7,557 nucleotides of DNA, taken from contig DEEY01000008.1 of the NCBI GenBank assembly GCA_002350545.1, forward strand, positions 370 through 7,926, given 5' to 3'. The DNA is from Candidatus Saccharibacteria bacterium UBA2866. Its GTDB lineage: Bacteria > Patescibacteriota > Saccharimonadia > Saccharimonadales > Saccharimonadaceae. How positions within the stretch are numbered: the stretch's first letter is position 1; each line of letters opens with the position of its first letter. Shown here piece after piece: positions 1-6,325 of the stretch. The notes beneath the pieces were generated by a model. It was not told the origin of the DNA. It ran no database searches and saw only the letters and a program-made list of their open reading frames with translations. The translations under genes and the position numbers were made by a program.

Positions 1-68
1 AAATAAACTGACGATGATTAATTGCACAACTAAATTGTTAAACTATTTCTAAAGACTAGTAAAATAAG

Positions 69-114
69 TACTCGCAGCTTTAGACTGTCCCCATTTTATC
101 AAAAACTGCGAGTA
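69..114 (-). terminator. Stem-loop after the surface-protein gene, probable terminator
   Basis: A nine-base perfect inverted repeat (TACTCGCAG at 69-77 with CTGCGAGTA at 106-114) extends to 13 positions with a single mismatch (to 81 and 102), around a 20-base loop. It begins 15 bases past the stop codon at 129. On the minus strand it is followed by CTTATTTT, a modest T-rich tract. The long loop and the interrupted T-run make it a non-ideal intrinsic terminator. Confidence 0.55.
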
Positions 115-128
115 ATGTCAACGGTTTT

Positions 129-1619
129 TTAAGACTTTTTATTAGTTTTTTTACGCTTTGGAACAAAGAACCAAATTAAGGTTACTATTCCAAACGCAAA
201 GATAGCACCTAACCACCACGGGAATTCAGTAGAATAGTTTTCTTGAACCTCGGAACCGGTGTTTGGCGTCCTAATGGAGAATTTTGGCTTAGAGCCACTT
301 AATAATTCAGAGCCTAAACTAATTGTACTCATATTTTGCACCAAAACTCCGTCATTAGTTGCTTGGTTAGAACTAGTGTTGTTATTAATGTTAGAGTCCG
401 TGTTATCAGTCCCATCATCTTGGTTATCACCTTCACTAGTATTTTCGTTTTGGTTTCGGGCAGCATTGAAACCATTACTGTAACCATTATCGTAGCCATT
501 ATTGTAGCCACTGTCATAGCCTTCATGATAGCCAGCATCTTGCCCCTCCATCCAACCATCGTCACGACCTAACATGTAGCCGTCTTCATAGCCCTCAAAA
601 TGCCCTTCGCTTAGTCCTTGATTGTAACCCTCATCATATCCGTTATCGTAACCTTCATCATGTCCTATTCCTATTCCGTCAATAAAACCAGCTTCATACC
701 CTTCATTTTTGCCATCGCTATGTCCATTGTCGTAGCCTTCGGTTATACCCTCCCTATACCCTTCGTTATGGCCAGCCGTCAGACCATCATTATAGCCATC
801 ATTGTAGCCGTCTTCATAGCCCTCTTCGTAGGTAGGTTTGTTAACTAGCCCAGGTTTCAGATTGTCGCTGGTGTATTGTAGTTTGCAAAGTTCTCCACCT
901 TGATGACACCCTGAAAGGATAATTACTTGTGCATGCATATTGCTAACATTGTCTTCGAAGGCAACGTAAAGATTACTGCCATATATGGGGTCATAAGAGA
1001 TTTCCTCGATCTCAAGATTACCTACTTGGTTAGACGGGAGCAGACTATTATCACTTTCGGATTTAATACCAGAATATAGCATCCTGGTATATGGAGCCGA
1101 AAAGAGTTCTGCATATTCTTCTTTGATTACTGGGGTGGGATTGTGTCCCTCTTCTACTTGATAGATGTATAACTTGGATATAGTGTGAGTGTATGAGCTA
1201 CTATTAAAGTATTTCCTTATATTGCCGAGTGGGTCCATCTCCGTTATAACTTGACTGTAACTTTTTTCATAAGAATTTTCCGGGTTAAAATAGTATTCTA
1301 TGGTATTCTTGCCATTTTTAGGATTGGGGTCGAGTGACAAAATATGGACTTGTTTTTCCCCGAACGGTGGTAATAAATTATAAATAGGACTGGTATCATT
1401 ATAGAATGTATACCGATAAAAACATTGTGTTGGGTTGTCTTCATAGGGGCAGACTTCGTCGATAATGGATTGCACTTCCGTTTCAGTGGCTAGCATATAG
1501 TCGAAAGTCCATGGTCCTTCTACGTGATAGTTACCATCATTGGCCCATGCAACCGCTGATGTGAATCCACTAACGAGTAATGTTAATGTTGATATTATGA
1601 GAGGCATTTTTTTAGCCAT
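129..1619 (-). CDS. Secreted, membrane- or wall-anchored GX3-repeat surface protein
   Basis: I do not recognise a named family for this 496-residue protein; its architecture is clear. Residues 1-26 are a signal peptide: Lys3-Lys4, a hydrophobic core, then AVAWA before the likely cut. Residues 27-260 form a unique domain rich in Tyr, Asn and predicted strands, with four cysteines in two close pairs (Cys57/Cys66 and Cys238/Cys245) that could form disulfides. Residues 267-383 are a tetrapeptide tract with Gly at every fourth position. Residues 389-424 are a low-complexity Asn/Asp/Thr/Ser/Gln linker. TPNTG (451-455) is followed by a membrane segment (about 467-486) and the basic tail KRKKTNKKS, an arrangement like a sortase sorting signal. 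The ATG at 1619 follows AAGGAG (1624-1629) with a four-base gap. It probably has its own promoter, separate from gyrBA. A cell-surface or adhesive role is inference only. Confidence 0.85.
   Translation of the reverse strand: MAKKMPLIISTLTLLVSGFTSAVAWANDGNYHVEGPWTFDYMLATETEVQSIIDEVCPYEDNPTQCFYRYTFYNDTSPIYNLLPPFGEKQVHILSLDPNPKNGKNTIEYYFNPENSYEKSYSQVITEMDPLGNIRKYFNSSSYTHTISKLYIYQVEEGHNPTPVIKEEYAELFSAPYTRMLYSGIKSESDNSLLPSNQVGNLEIEEISYDPIYGSNLYVAFEDNVSNMHAQVIILSGCHQGGELCKLQYTSDNLKPGLVNKPTYEEGYEDGYNDGYNDGLTAGHNEGYREGITEGYDNGHSDGKNEGYEAGFIDGIGIGHDEGYDNGYDEGYNQGLSEGHFEGYEDGYMLGRDDGWMEGQDAGYHEGYDSGYNNGYDNGYSNGFNAARNQNENTSEGDNQDDGTDNTDSNINNNTSSNQATNDGVLVQNMSTISLGSELLSGSKPKFSIRTPNTGSEVQENYSTEFPWWLGAIFAFGIVTLIWFFVPKRKKTNKKS
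162..269 (-). other. Possible sortase-type sorting signal (TPNTG, membrane helix, basic tail start)
   Basis: TPNTG is encoded at 255-269 and resembles the LPXTG class of sortase motifs with Thr for Leu. After a short polar stretch comes a hydrophobic segment (162-221) rich in Trp, Phe and Ile, followed by a Lys/Arg tail to the stop. The 11-residue gap between motif and helix is within the range of known sorting signals. Without a sortase in view, a plain C-terminal membrane anchor remains possible. Confidence 0.5.
471..821 (-). repeat. Coding tandem repeat: 30 glycines in a four-residue (12-base) register
   Basis: Inside the surface-protein gene, Gly occurs at residues 267, 271, 275 and so on to 383 without a break. 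The residue after Gly is Tyr in 16 of 30 units, His in 4, and otherwise mostly hydrophobic or aromatic (Phe, Trp, Leu, Ile), with single Lys, Arg and Gln. The residue before Gly is usually Asp, Glu or Asn. The DNA copies have diverged, except for one exact 22-base pair at 575-596 and 803-824, which lie 228 bases (19 units) apart and in register. Confidence 0.95.
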
Positions 1620-1631
1620 AAAACTCCTTTC

Positions 1632-1664
1632 AATCGCGTACTTATATTTCGTAAGCGCACGATT
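1632..1664. promoter_or_regulatory. Imperfect inverted repeat before the surface-protein gene, possible operator
   Basis: Two 14-base arms (1632-1645 and 1651-1664) flank a five-base centre. The outer AATCG/CGATT and the CTTA/TAAG blocks match exactly, and 10 of 14 positions are complementary as DNA. It lies just upstream of the ribosome-binding site of the gene starting at 1619 and next to or downstream of the likely promoter. It could be a repressor operator or a leader hairpin that affects translation. Confidence 0.4.
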
Positions 1665-1711
1665 TTATATTAATTTTGCCGGAGTAAAGCACGCTTTGCA
1701 AAAGATTTCAA
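1664..1711 (-). promoter_or_regulatory. Weak promoter candidates for the surface-protein gene
   Basis: Two options are visible on the minus strand. One is TTGAAA (1706-1711) with a 17-base spacer to TTTACT (1683-1688), matching consensus at five and four of six positions. The other is a TATAAA -10 (1664-1669) in an AT-rich stretch, without a good -35. Both would place the start site upstream of the Shine-Dalgarno and near the 1632-1664 inverted repeat. I cannot choose between them. Confidence 0.35.
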
Positions 1712-1797
1712 CCCCCCACTAAAACTTTTGTAAGCTTAAGCTGTATCACCCCTGTGTTTTTAGCTAAAATGCCTAGGCTTAAAGTGGTTTTAGGTTT

Positions 1798-4263
1798 TTA
1801 TTTTTCGTCTTTTTCTGGTTCAGGTAGAACTATACCGATAGATGCGACCGTGTCACCATCGGACATCTTCATGATGCGAACACCTTGGGTAGCGCGACCG
1901 AGAGTCGGAATCTCCTTCATGGCTACGCGAATAGCCTGACCTTTGGTAGACATCATAATAACTTCTTTGGCTAGTGGGTCAAGAGTGTGAACGGCGACAA
2001 TCGGACCGGTTTTAGCGGTAACGGCGGCAACTTTGATACCAACGCCACCACGCTTATGAGGTGGGAAGTTAGAGACCAAACAGGCTTTACCATAACCGTT
2101 AGCAGAAACTACGATGAGTTTTTGATTGGGGTCTGTGATGACATCCATGCCGACGATTTCGTCTTTTGGTCGGAGGCGCATACCACGGACGCCCCTAGCA
2201 GCACGACCCATAGCACGAACTTCTTTCTCGTTGAATCTAGTAGCTTGACCAGCGGAGGTACTGATTACAATATCATTACTTCCAGTGGTTTCTTTAACCC
2301 ATCTTAATTCGTCACCTGAATCTAGTTTAATAGCTATAAGACCGTTACTACGTACGTTAAAGAAATCTTTAATGGCAGATTTTTTAATAGTTCCCTTTTT
2401 AGTAGCCATGAAGAGGAAGCCGTCTGCGCCTGCATCGCCTTGTTTAATGATGGCAGTAATTTTTTCTTCAGGGTGCATGTTAAGGAGGTTGACGGCGGCA
2501 GTTCCTTTAGCGGCTAAAGAAGCTTGTGGCACCTCATAGGCTTTTAAGCGGAATAATCTGCCCTGGTTAGTGAAGAATAACAGATAGTCGTGAGAATTGG
2601 CAGTGAGAATCTGAGCGATAACATCCTCTTCCTTAGTAGTCATACCACGTTTGCCCTTGCCACCACGGTTCTGCTTACGGAAGTCATTTTGTGGAACGCG
2701 TTTCATGTAGTTTTCAGAGGTAAGTAGGATAACACTTTCCTCTTCTGGGATTAACTCTTCCTCAGAGAATTTACCGACTTCATGATTGATGATTTTACTG
2801 CGACGCTCGTCACCGTATTTCTCTTTTAAGGCAAGGAGTTCTTCCTTGATGACGCGGAGTATTTCGTTTTCATCGGCGAGGATGGCTTCGAGTTTCTTAA
2901 TGAGCTCGTGAAGCTGTTTTAATTCTTCTTCGATTTTGTCGCGCTCCAAACCTTGGAGGCGGCGAAGCTGCATCTGCAAAATAGCATTAGCTTGAATCTC
3001 AGAGAGGCCAAAACGTTTCATGAGTTGCTGATCGGCATCATCGTAAGAAGCGCGAATAACTTTAATAACCTCGTCGATGTTGTCAAGAGCGATTTTCAAG
3101 CCCTCCAAGATATGAGCACGCTCTTTTGCTTTCTTTAATTCAAATTCGGTACGACGACGCGTGACAACTTGGCGGTGTTTGATGAATTCTGCCAATATTT
3201 CCTTGAGACCGAGGATACGTGGCTGAACTCCATCAACGAGAGCCAGCATATTATAATGAAACGCAGTCTGGAGACCGGTCATTTTATAAAGTTGATTTAA
3301 AATCTTCTTAGGGAAGGCGTCTTTTTTGAGTTCTACTACGATACGGATTTTGCCGCGAGCAGATTCGTCGCGAGCGTCAGCGATGTGATCTAGTTTCTTG
3401 GCGAGAACTAATTCGCGGACTTTTTCGATAAAGCCTTCTTTGCTCATGCCATAAGGTACTTCTGTAATTACAATATTATAGCGACCGTTTTTACGTTCTT
3501 CAATATTGGTAACGGCGCGGATTACTACAGAACCTTTACCTGTAGCATAGGCCTGTTTCATGGGTGCACCACCGTAAACTTCGGCGCCGGTTGGGAAATC
3601 TGGGCCTTTGACGTGTTTCATGAGGCCATCAAGAGTAATTTCAGGGTCATCAATTTGAGCAACAGTGGCGTCAACTAGCTCCCCGAGATTATGAGGAGGG
3701 ATATTGGTGGCCATACCAACAGCAATACCCATCTGGCCATTTAAGAGAATATTAGGGAGAGCTGCCGGCAAGACTACTGGTTCTTGCTCGGTACCGTCGA
3801 AGTTATCACGGAAATCTACAGTGTCTTTTTCGATGTCAGTAAGAAGCTCGGCACCAACTTTGTCCATACGAGCCTCGGTATAACGATAAGCGGCTGGCTC
3901 ATCGCCATCCATGGAACCAAAGTTACCCTGTCCTTCAATAAGGGTGTAACGCATTTTCCAGGGTTGAGCAAGGTTAACCATCGCCATATAGATAGAGGAG
4001 TCGCCATGTGGGTGGTATTTACCCATGACGTCACCGACGATGCGAGCAGATTTGACTGTAGCGTGAGGAGCCTTCCAGCCGTTTTTGTTCATAGTGTAAA
4101 GAATACGGCGGTTGACTGGCTTCAAACCATCGCGAACATCAGGGAGGGCGCGATCAACAATTACGGACATGGAGTAGCGGAGGAAATAGTCCTCCATGGT
4201 ATTCTCAACAGGTTTGTTTTCAATTCCATCTTGTTCTATAATATCTTTTTTGTTGTCTTCCAT
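1798..4263 (-). CDS. gyrA: DNA gyrase subunit A
   Basis: DNA breakage-reunion and wrapping subunit of gyrase, 821 residues, near the usual length. The N-terminal winged-helix/tower part contains the catalytic Tyr128 preceded by Arg127 (AAYRYTEAR), equivalent to E. coli Arg121-Tyr122, and GIAVGMATNIPPHN with the conserved DNA-intercalating Ile. A charged coiled-coil stretch lies at about residues 370-490. The C-terminal beta-pinwheel starts with a GyrA box QNRGGKG at residues 531-537, which separates it from ParC; the consensus is QRRGGKG, so the second position is Asn here. In the quinolone-resistance region (HPHGDSSIYMAMVN) Ser89 is conserved, but Met93 stands where E. coli has Asp87, and Asn97 stands for Arg91. 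The ATG at 4263 has a strong AGGAGG site and lies nine bases after gyrB, so the two genes form one operon. No clear U-tract terminator follows the stop. Confidence 0.97.
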   Translation of the reverse strand: MEDNKKDIIEQDGIENKPVENTMEDYFLRYSMSVIVDRALPDVRDGLKPVNRRILYTMNKNGWKAPHATVKSARIVGDVMGKYHPHGDSSIYMAMVNLAQPWKMRYTLIEGQGNFGSMDGDEPAAYRYTEARMDKVGAELLTDIEKDTVDFRDNFDGTEQEPVVLPAALPNILLNGQMGIAVGMATNIPPHNLGELVDATVAQIDDPEITLDGLMKHVKGPDFPTGAEVYGGAPMKQAYATGKGSVVIRAVTNIEERKNGRYNIVITEVPYGMSKEGFIEKVRELVLAKKLDHIADARDESARGKIRIVVELKKDAFPKKILNQLYKMTGLQTAFHYNMLALVDGVQPRILGLKEILAEFIKHRQVVTRRRTEFELKKAKERAHILEGLKIALDNIDEVIKVIRASYDDADQQLMKRFGLSEIQANAILQMQLRRLQGLERDKIEEELKQLHELIKKLEAILADENEILRVIKEELLALKEKYGDERRSKIINHEVGKFSEEELIPEEESVILLTSENYMKRVPQNDFRKQNRGGKGKRGMTTKEEDVIAQILTANSHDYLLFFTNQGRLFRLKAYEVPQASLAAKGTAAVNLLNMHPEEKITAIIKQGDAGADGFLFMATKKGTIKKSAIKDFFNVRSNGLIAIKLDSGDELRWVKETTGSNDIVISTSAGQATRFNEKEVRAMGRAARGVRGMRLRPKDEIVGMDVITDPNQKLIVVSANGYGKACLVSNFPPHKRGGVGIKVAAVTAKTGPIVAVHTLDPLAKEVIMMSTKGQAIRVAMKEIPTLGRATQGVRIMKMSDGDTVASIGIVLPEPEKDEK

Positions 4264-4267
4264 AATT

Positions 4268-4273
4268 CCTCCT
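4268..4273 (-). promoter_or_regulatory. gyrA Shine-Dalgarno overlapping the gyrB stop
   Basis: AGGAGG on the minus strand, four bases before the gyrA ATG. Its first A is the last base of the gyrB TAA stop. This arrangement lets ribosomes ending gyrB re-initiate on gyrA and fits coupled, balanced synthesis of the two subunits. Confidence 0.9.
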
Positions 4274-6258
4274 TAAAAGTCCAAATCATCAAGGTTTACA
4301 GTTGCTGCTCCGGCCTGGATGAAGTTCTTACGGAGTTCGACCTGATCTCCCATTAACTTCGTAAAGACAGCGTCAGCTTTTTCGGCGTCATCGATGTGGA
4401 CTTTGACTAAAATACGGTTCTCGGGGTCCATAGTGGTTTCCCAGAGTTGTTTGGCGTCCATTTCACCAAGACCCTTAAAGCGTTGTTGAGCGGTATAACC
4501 AGCTTGCTTGAAGCGTTCTTGAGACTCATCGATTTTGGTACCGTTCTTCTTGCGCTCTTCAATTTTCTCAGTTAATTTATTCTCGAGAGCTACTTCGTCA
4601 TAGAGATAGTCAATTTTACGGCTATTACCAGTACCTTTGATGAGGCCAAATAGAGGTGGTTTAGCCAGGTAAACGTGGCCATCTTCTATAACTTTAGGCA
4701 TGTAGCGAAAGAAGAAGGTCATGAGGAGTGTAGCAATGTGGAGACCATCGACATCGGCATCAGTCATGAAGATAATTTTGTCATATCTTAAACCATCAAT
4801 GTTGAACTGATCACCAATACCTACGCCAAGCCCTTTGATAAGAGAAACCAGCTCTTGATTAGCGAGCATCTTATCAAGACGAGCACGTTCGGTGTTTAAT
4901 ACCTTACCTCTTAATGGTAGAATAGCTTGGATTTGGGGATTACGACCTTCCTTAGCGGAGCCGGCCGCGGAATTACCCTCTACGATAAAGAGCTCGCAAT
5001 CTTCCCTATTCCTAGAGGAACAGTCAGCGAGTTTTGAGGGGAGGTTAAGACCCTCAAAGGCACCTTTTCGAATAACATTATCCCTGGCAGCACGGGCGGC
5101 TTTACGAGCACGAGCAGCAAGAGTAGCTTTACCGACAATTTTCTTAGCGATAGCAGGGTTTTCTTCTAGGTAATAACCGAAGTATTCGGTCATGACTTTA
5201 TCAACATAGCCACGAACTTCTGGGTTGCCAAGTTTGTTCTTGGTCTGGCCTTCAAATTGAGGATCAGGGAGTTTGACTAAAACAACAGCGGTGAGACCTT
5301 CCTTAATATCGTCACCGGTAAGATTGTCTTCCTTCTCTTTTAGTAGGCCGTTTTTGCGGGCATAATCATTGACTGTACGGGTAAGTCCAGTCCTAAAACC
5401 GACTACATGCATACCGCCATCAGGGGTAAGAACGTTGTTGGCAAATGGTTTCATGGTTTCAGCAAAACTATCATTGTATTGAAGGGCAATTTCAATCATG
5501 GAATCCTTGACTTGTTTTTCGACATAGAAGATATCATCAGAGAGAAGCTCTTTACCACTGTTCAAACGCTTGACGTAGCTTTTAATGCCACCTTCGAAAT
5601 AGAAGGACTCGTGAGCTCCAGTACGCTCATCTGTGACAGTTATTAAGACGCCTTTCGTGAGATAAGCCTGGTGACGAGCGTAGTTTGAAATCCAATTATA
5701 ATCAAAGGTTGTAGTCTCTTTGAAAATGGAGGGGTCAGGGTAAAAAGTAATAGAGGTACCAGATTCGCGCGGACTACCTTTAGTGATTTGCAATTCCATG
5801 GTAGGTTTACCAGTATCAAACTCGATATGATGGGTTTTACCATCACGATAAACTTCGGCAACCATATTGGTAGAGAGAGCGTTTACAACAGAAGAACCAA
5901 CCCCGTGAAGGCCGGAGGATACTTTGTAGCCACCATCACCAAATTTACCACCAGCGTGCAGAACGGTAAGCACTGTTTCAAGAGTGGATTTTTTGGTTTT
6001 AGGGTGGATATCTACCGGGATACCACGACCATTATCATCAATACGGACACCACCGTCTTTTAAAATAGTGATGTCAATCTTATTAGCGTAGCCTGCGATG
6101 GCTTCGTCAATAGAGTTATCGGCAATTTCCTTGATAAGATGGTGAAGACCATCGTAACCGGTCGAACCGATATACATACCGGGGCGCAATCTAACAGGCT
6201 CAAGGCCCTCTAGCACCCGAATTTCGGACGAATCATAATTTTCAGCTTTGTCAGCCAT
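4273..6258 (-). CDS. gyrB: DNA gyrase subunit B
   Basis: ATPase subunit of DNA gyrase, which with GyrA introduces negative supercoils using ATP. Its 661 residues match the compact form of GyrB; the long insert of the E. coli protein is absent. The N-terminal GHKL ATPase domain shows catalytic Glu44 and Asn48 in KEIADNSIDEA, Asp75 in DDNGRGIP, and the SSGLHGVGSSVVNAL lid. The TOPRIM domain shows Glu427 in VEGNSAAGSAKEGR and the metal-binding Asp500, Asp502 and Asp504 in TDADVDG. The C-terminal tail domain has QRFKGLGEMDAKQLWETTMDP. The usual EGDSAGGSAK motif is altered: Asn429 replaces the Asp equivalent to E. coli Asp426, and Ala432 replaces a Gly. The ATG at 6258 follows a GAGGT Shine-Dalgarno (6268-6272) nine bases upstream. 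The gene is the first of a two-gene operon with gyrA. ParE is the alternative, but the neighbour GyrA has a GyrA box, which supports gyrase. Confidence 0.97.
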   Translation of the reverse strand: MADKAENYDSSEIRVLEGLEPVRLRPGMYIGSTGYDGLHHLIKEIADNSIDEAIAGYANKIDITILKDGGVRIDDNGRGIPVDIHPKTKKSTLETVLTVLHAGGKFGDGGYKVSSGLHGVGSSVVNALSTNMVAEVYRDGKTHHIEFDTGKPTMELQITKGSPRESGTSITFYPDPSIFKETTTFDYNWISNYARHQAYLTKGVLITVTDERTGAHESFYFEGGIKSYVKRLNSGKELLSDDIFYVEKQVKDSMIEIALQYNDSFAETMKPFANNVLTPDGGMHVVGFRTGLTRTVNDYARKNGLLKEKEDNLTGDDIKEGLTAVVLVKLPDPQFEGQTKNKLGNPEVRGYVDKVMTEYFGYYLEENPAIAKKIVGKATLAARARKAARAARDNVIRKGAFEGLNLPSKLADCSSRNREDCELFIVEGNSAAGSAKEGRNPQIQAILPLRGKVLNTERARLDKMLANQELVSLIKGLGVGIGDQFNIDGLRYDKIIFMTDADVDGLHIATLLMTFFFRYMPKVIEDGHVYLAKPPLFGLIKGTGNSRKIDYLYDEVALENKLTEKIEERKKNGTKIDESQERFKQAGYTAQQRFKGLGEMDAKQLWETTMDPENRILVKVHIDDAEKADAVFTKLMGDQVELRKNFIQAGAATVNLDDLDF

Positions 6259-6292
6259 TTTGTTTATACCTCATCTTTATTATTCTCCTCTT

Positions 6293-6321
6293 ATTATACA
6301 CCTTAGGAGTTTAAAAAGCAA
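6293..6321 (-). promoter_or_regulatory. Candidate sigma-70-type promoter of gyrBA
   Basis: A perfect -10 hexamer TATAAT lies at 6293-6298 (minus strand). A partial -35, TTGCTT, lies at 6316-6321, with the optimal 17-base spacing. It sits entirely in the 67-base gap between the ATPase stop and the gyrB start. Transcription would begin near 6285-6287 and give a leader of about 28 bases. The -35 matches consensus at only three of six positions. No clear intrinsic terminator for the upstream ATPase gene is seen in this gap, so read-through into gyrB is also possible. Confidence 0.6.
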
Positions 6322-6325
6322 GAAC

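Larger units (their letters stand above)
1620..1797. other. Intergenic region with several small palindromes
   Basis: This 178-base gap separates gyrA from the surface-protein gene. Apart from the imperfect inverted repeat nearest the start codon, it holds three short perfect palindromes or inverted repeats: AAAGC-AC-GCTTT at 1686-1697, AGCTTAAGCT at 1733-1742 and GCCTAGGC at 1771-1778. The last lies inside a wider CTAAAA/TTTTAG pair (1764-1769 with 1788-1793). On the minus strand none is followed by a run of T, so I do not call an intrinsic gyrA terminator. I see no open frame or RNA gene here. Confidence 0.5.

Noticed and set aside
471..821. CRISPR-like array because of regularly spaced repeats
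   Set aside because: The period is only 12 bases, without unique spacers, and it is explained entirely by in-frame GX3 tetrapeptide coding.
259..848. Long open frames on other frames and strand across the surface-protein gene
   Set aside because: They arise from the 12-base periodic repeat, which repeats the same codon pattern in every frame. Their products are low-complexity Ile/Val/Thr or Met-rich strings with no ribosome-binding site.
1764..1793. Stem-loop just after gyrA as an intrinsic terminator
   Set aside because: The outer CTAAAA/TTTTAG stem is AT-only with a long interior, and the minus strand continues with AGCTAAAAACAC rather than a T-run. The T-rich side faces the plus strand, where there is no gene to terminate.
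3784..4356. A 190-codon open frame on the plus strand
   Set aside because: It lies fully antisense to the conserved starts and ends of gyrA and gyrB, including the catalytic region. Its translation resembles no protein family, so it is a shadow of the real genes.
5839..5880. Possible novobiocin-resistance change in GyrB at the E. coli Arg136 position
   Set aside because: Careful alignment puts Arg136 at the Arg of YRDGK, which is conserved here; the neighbouring His-His is outside that position.
6251..6274. A seven-codon upstream frame (MRYKQNG) that overlaps the gyrB start, preceded by AAGAGGAG
   Set aside because: The TATAAT at 6293-6298 would start transcription at about 6285-6287, leaving most of that AAGAGGAG outside the mRNA. 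The GAGGT nearer to the gyrB ATG explains translation without a leader peptide.
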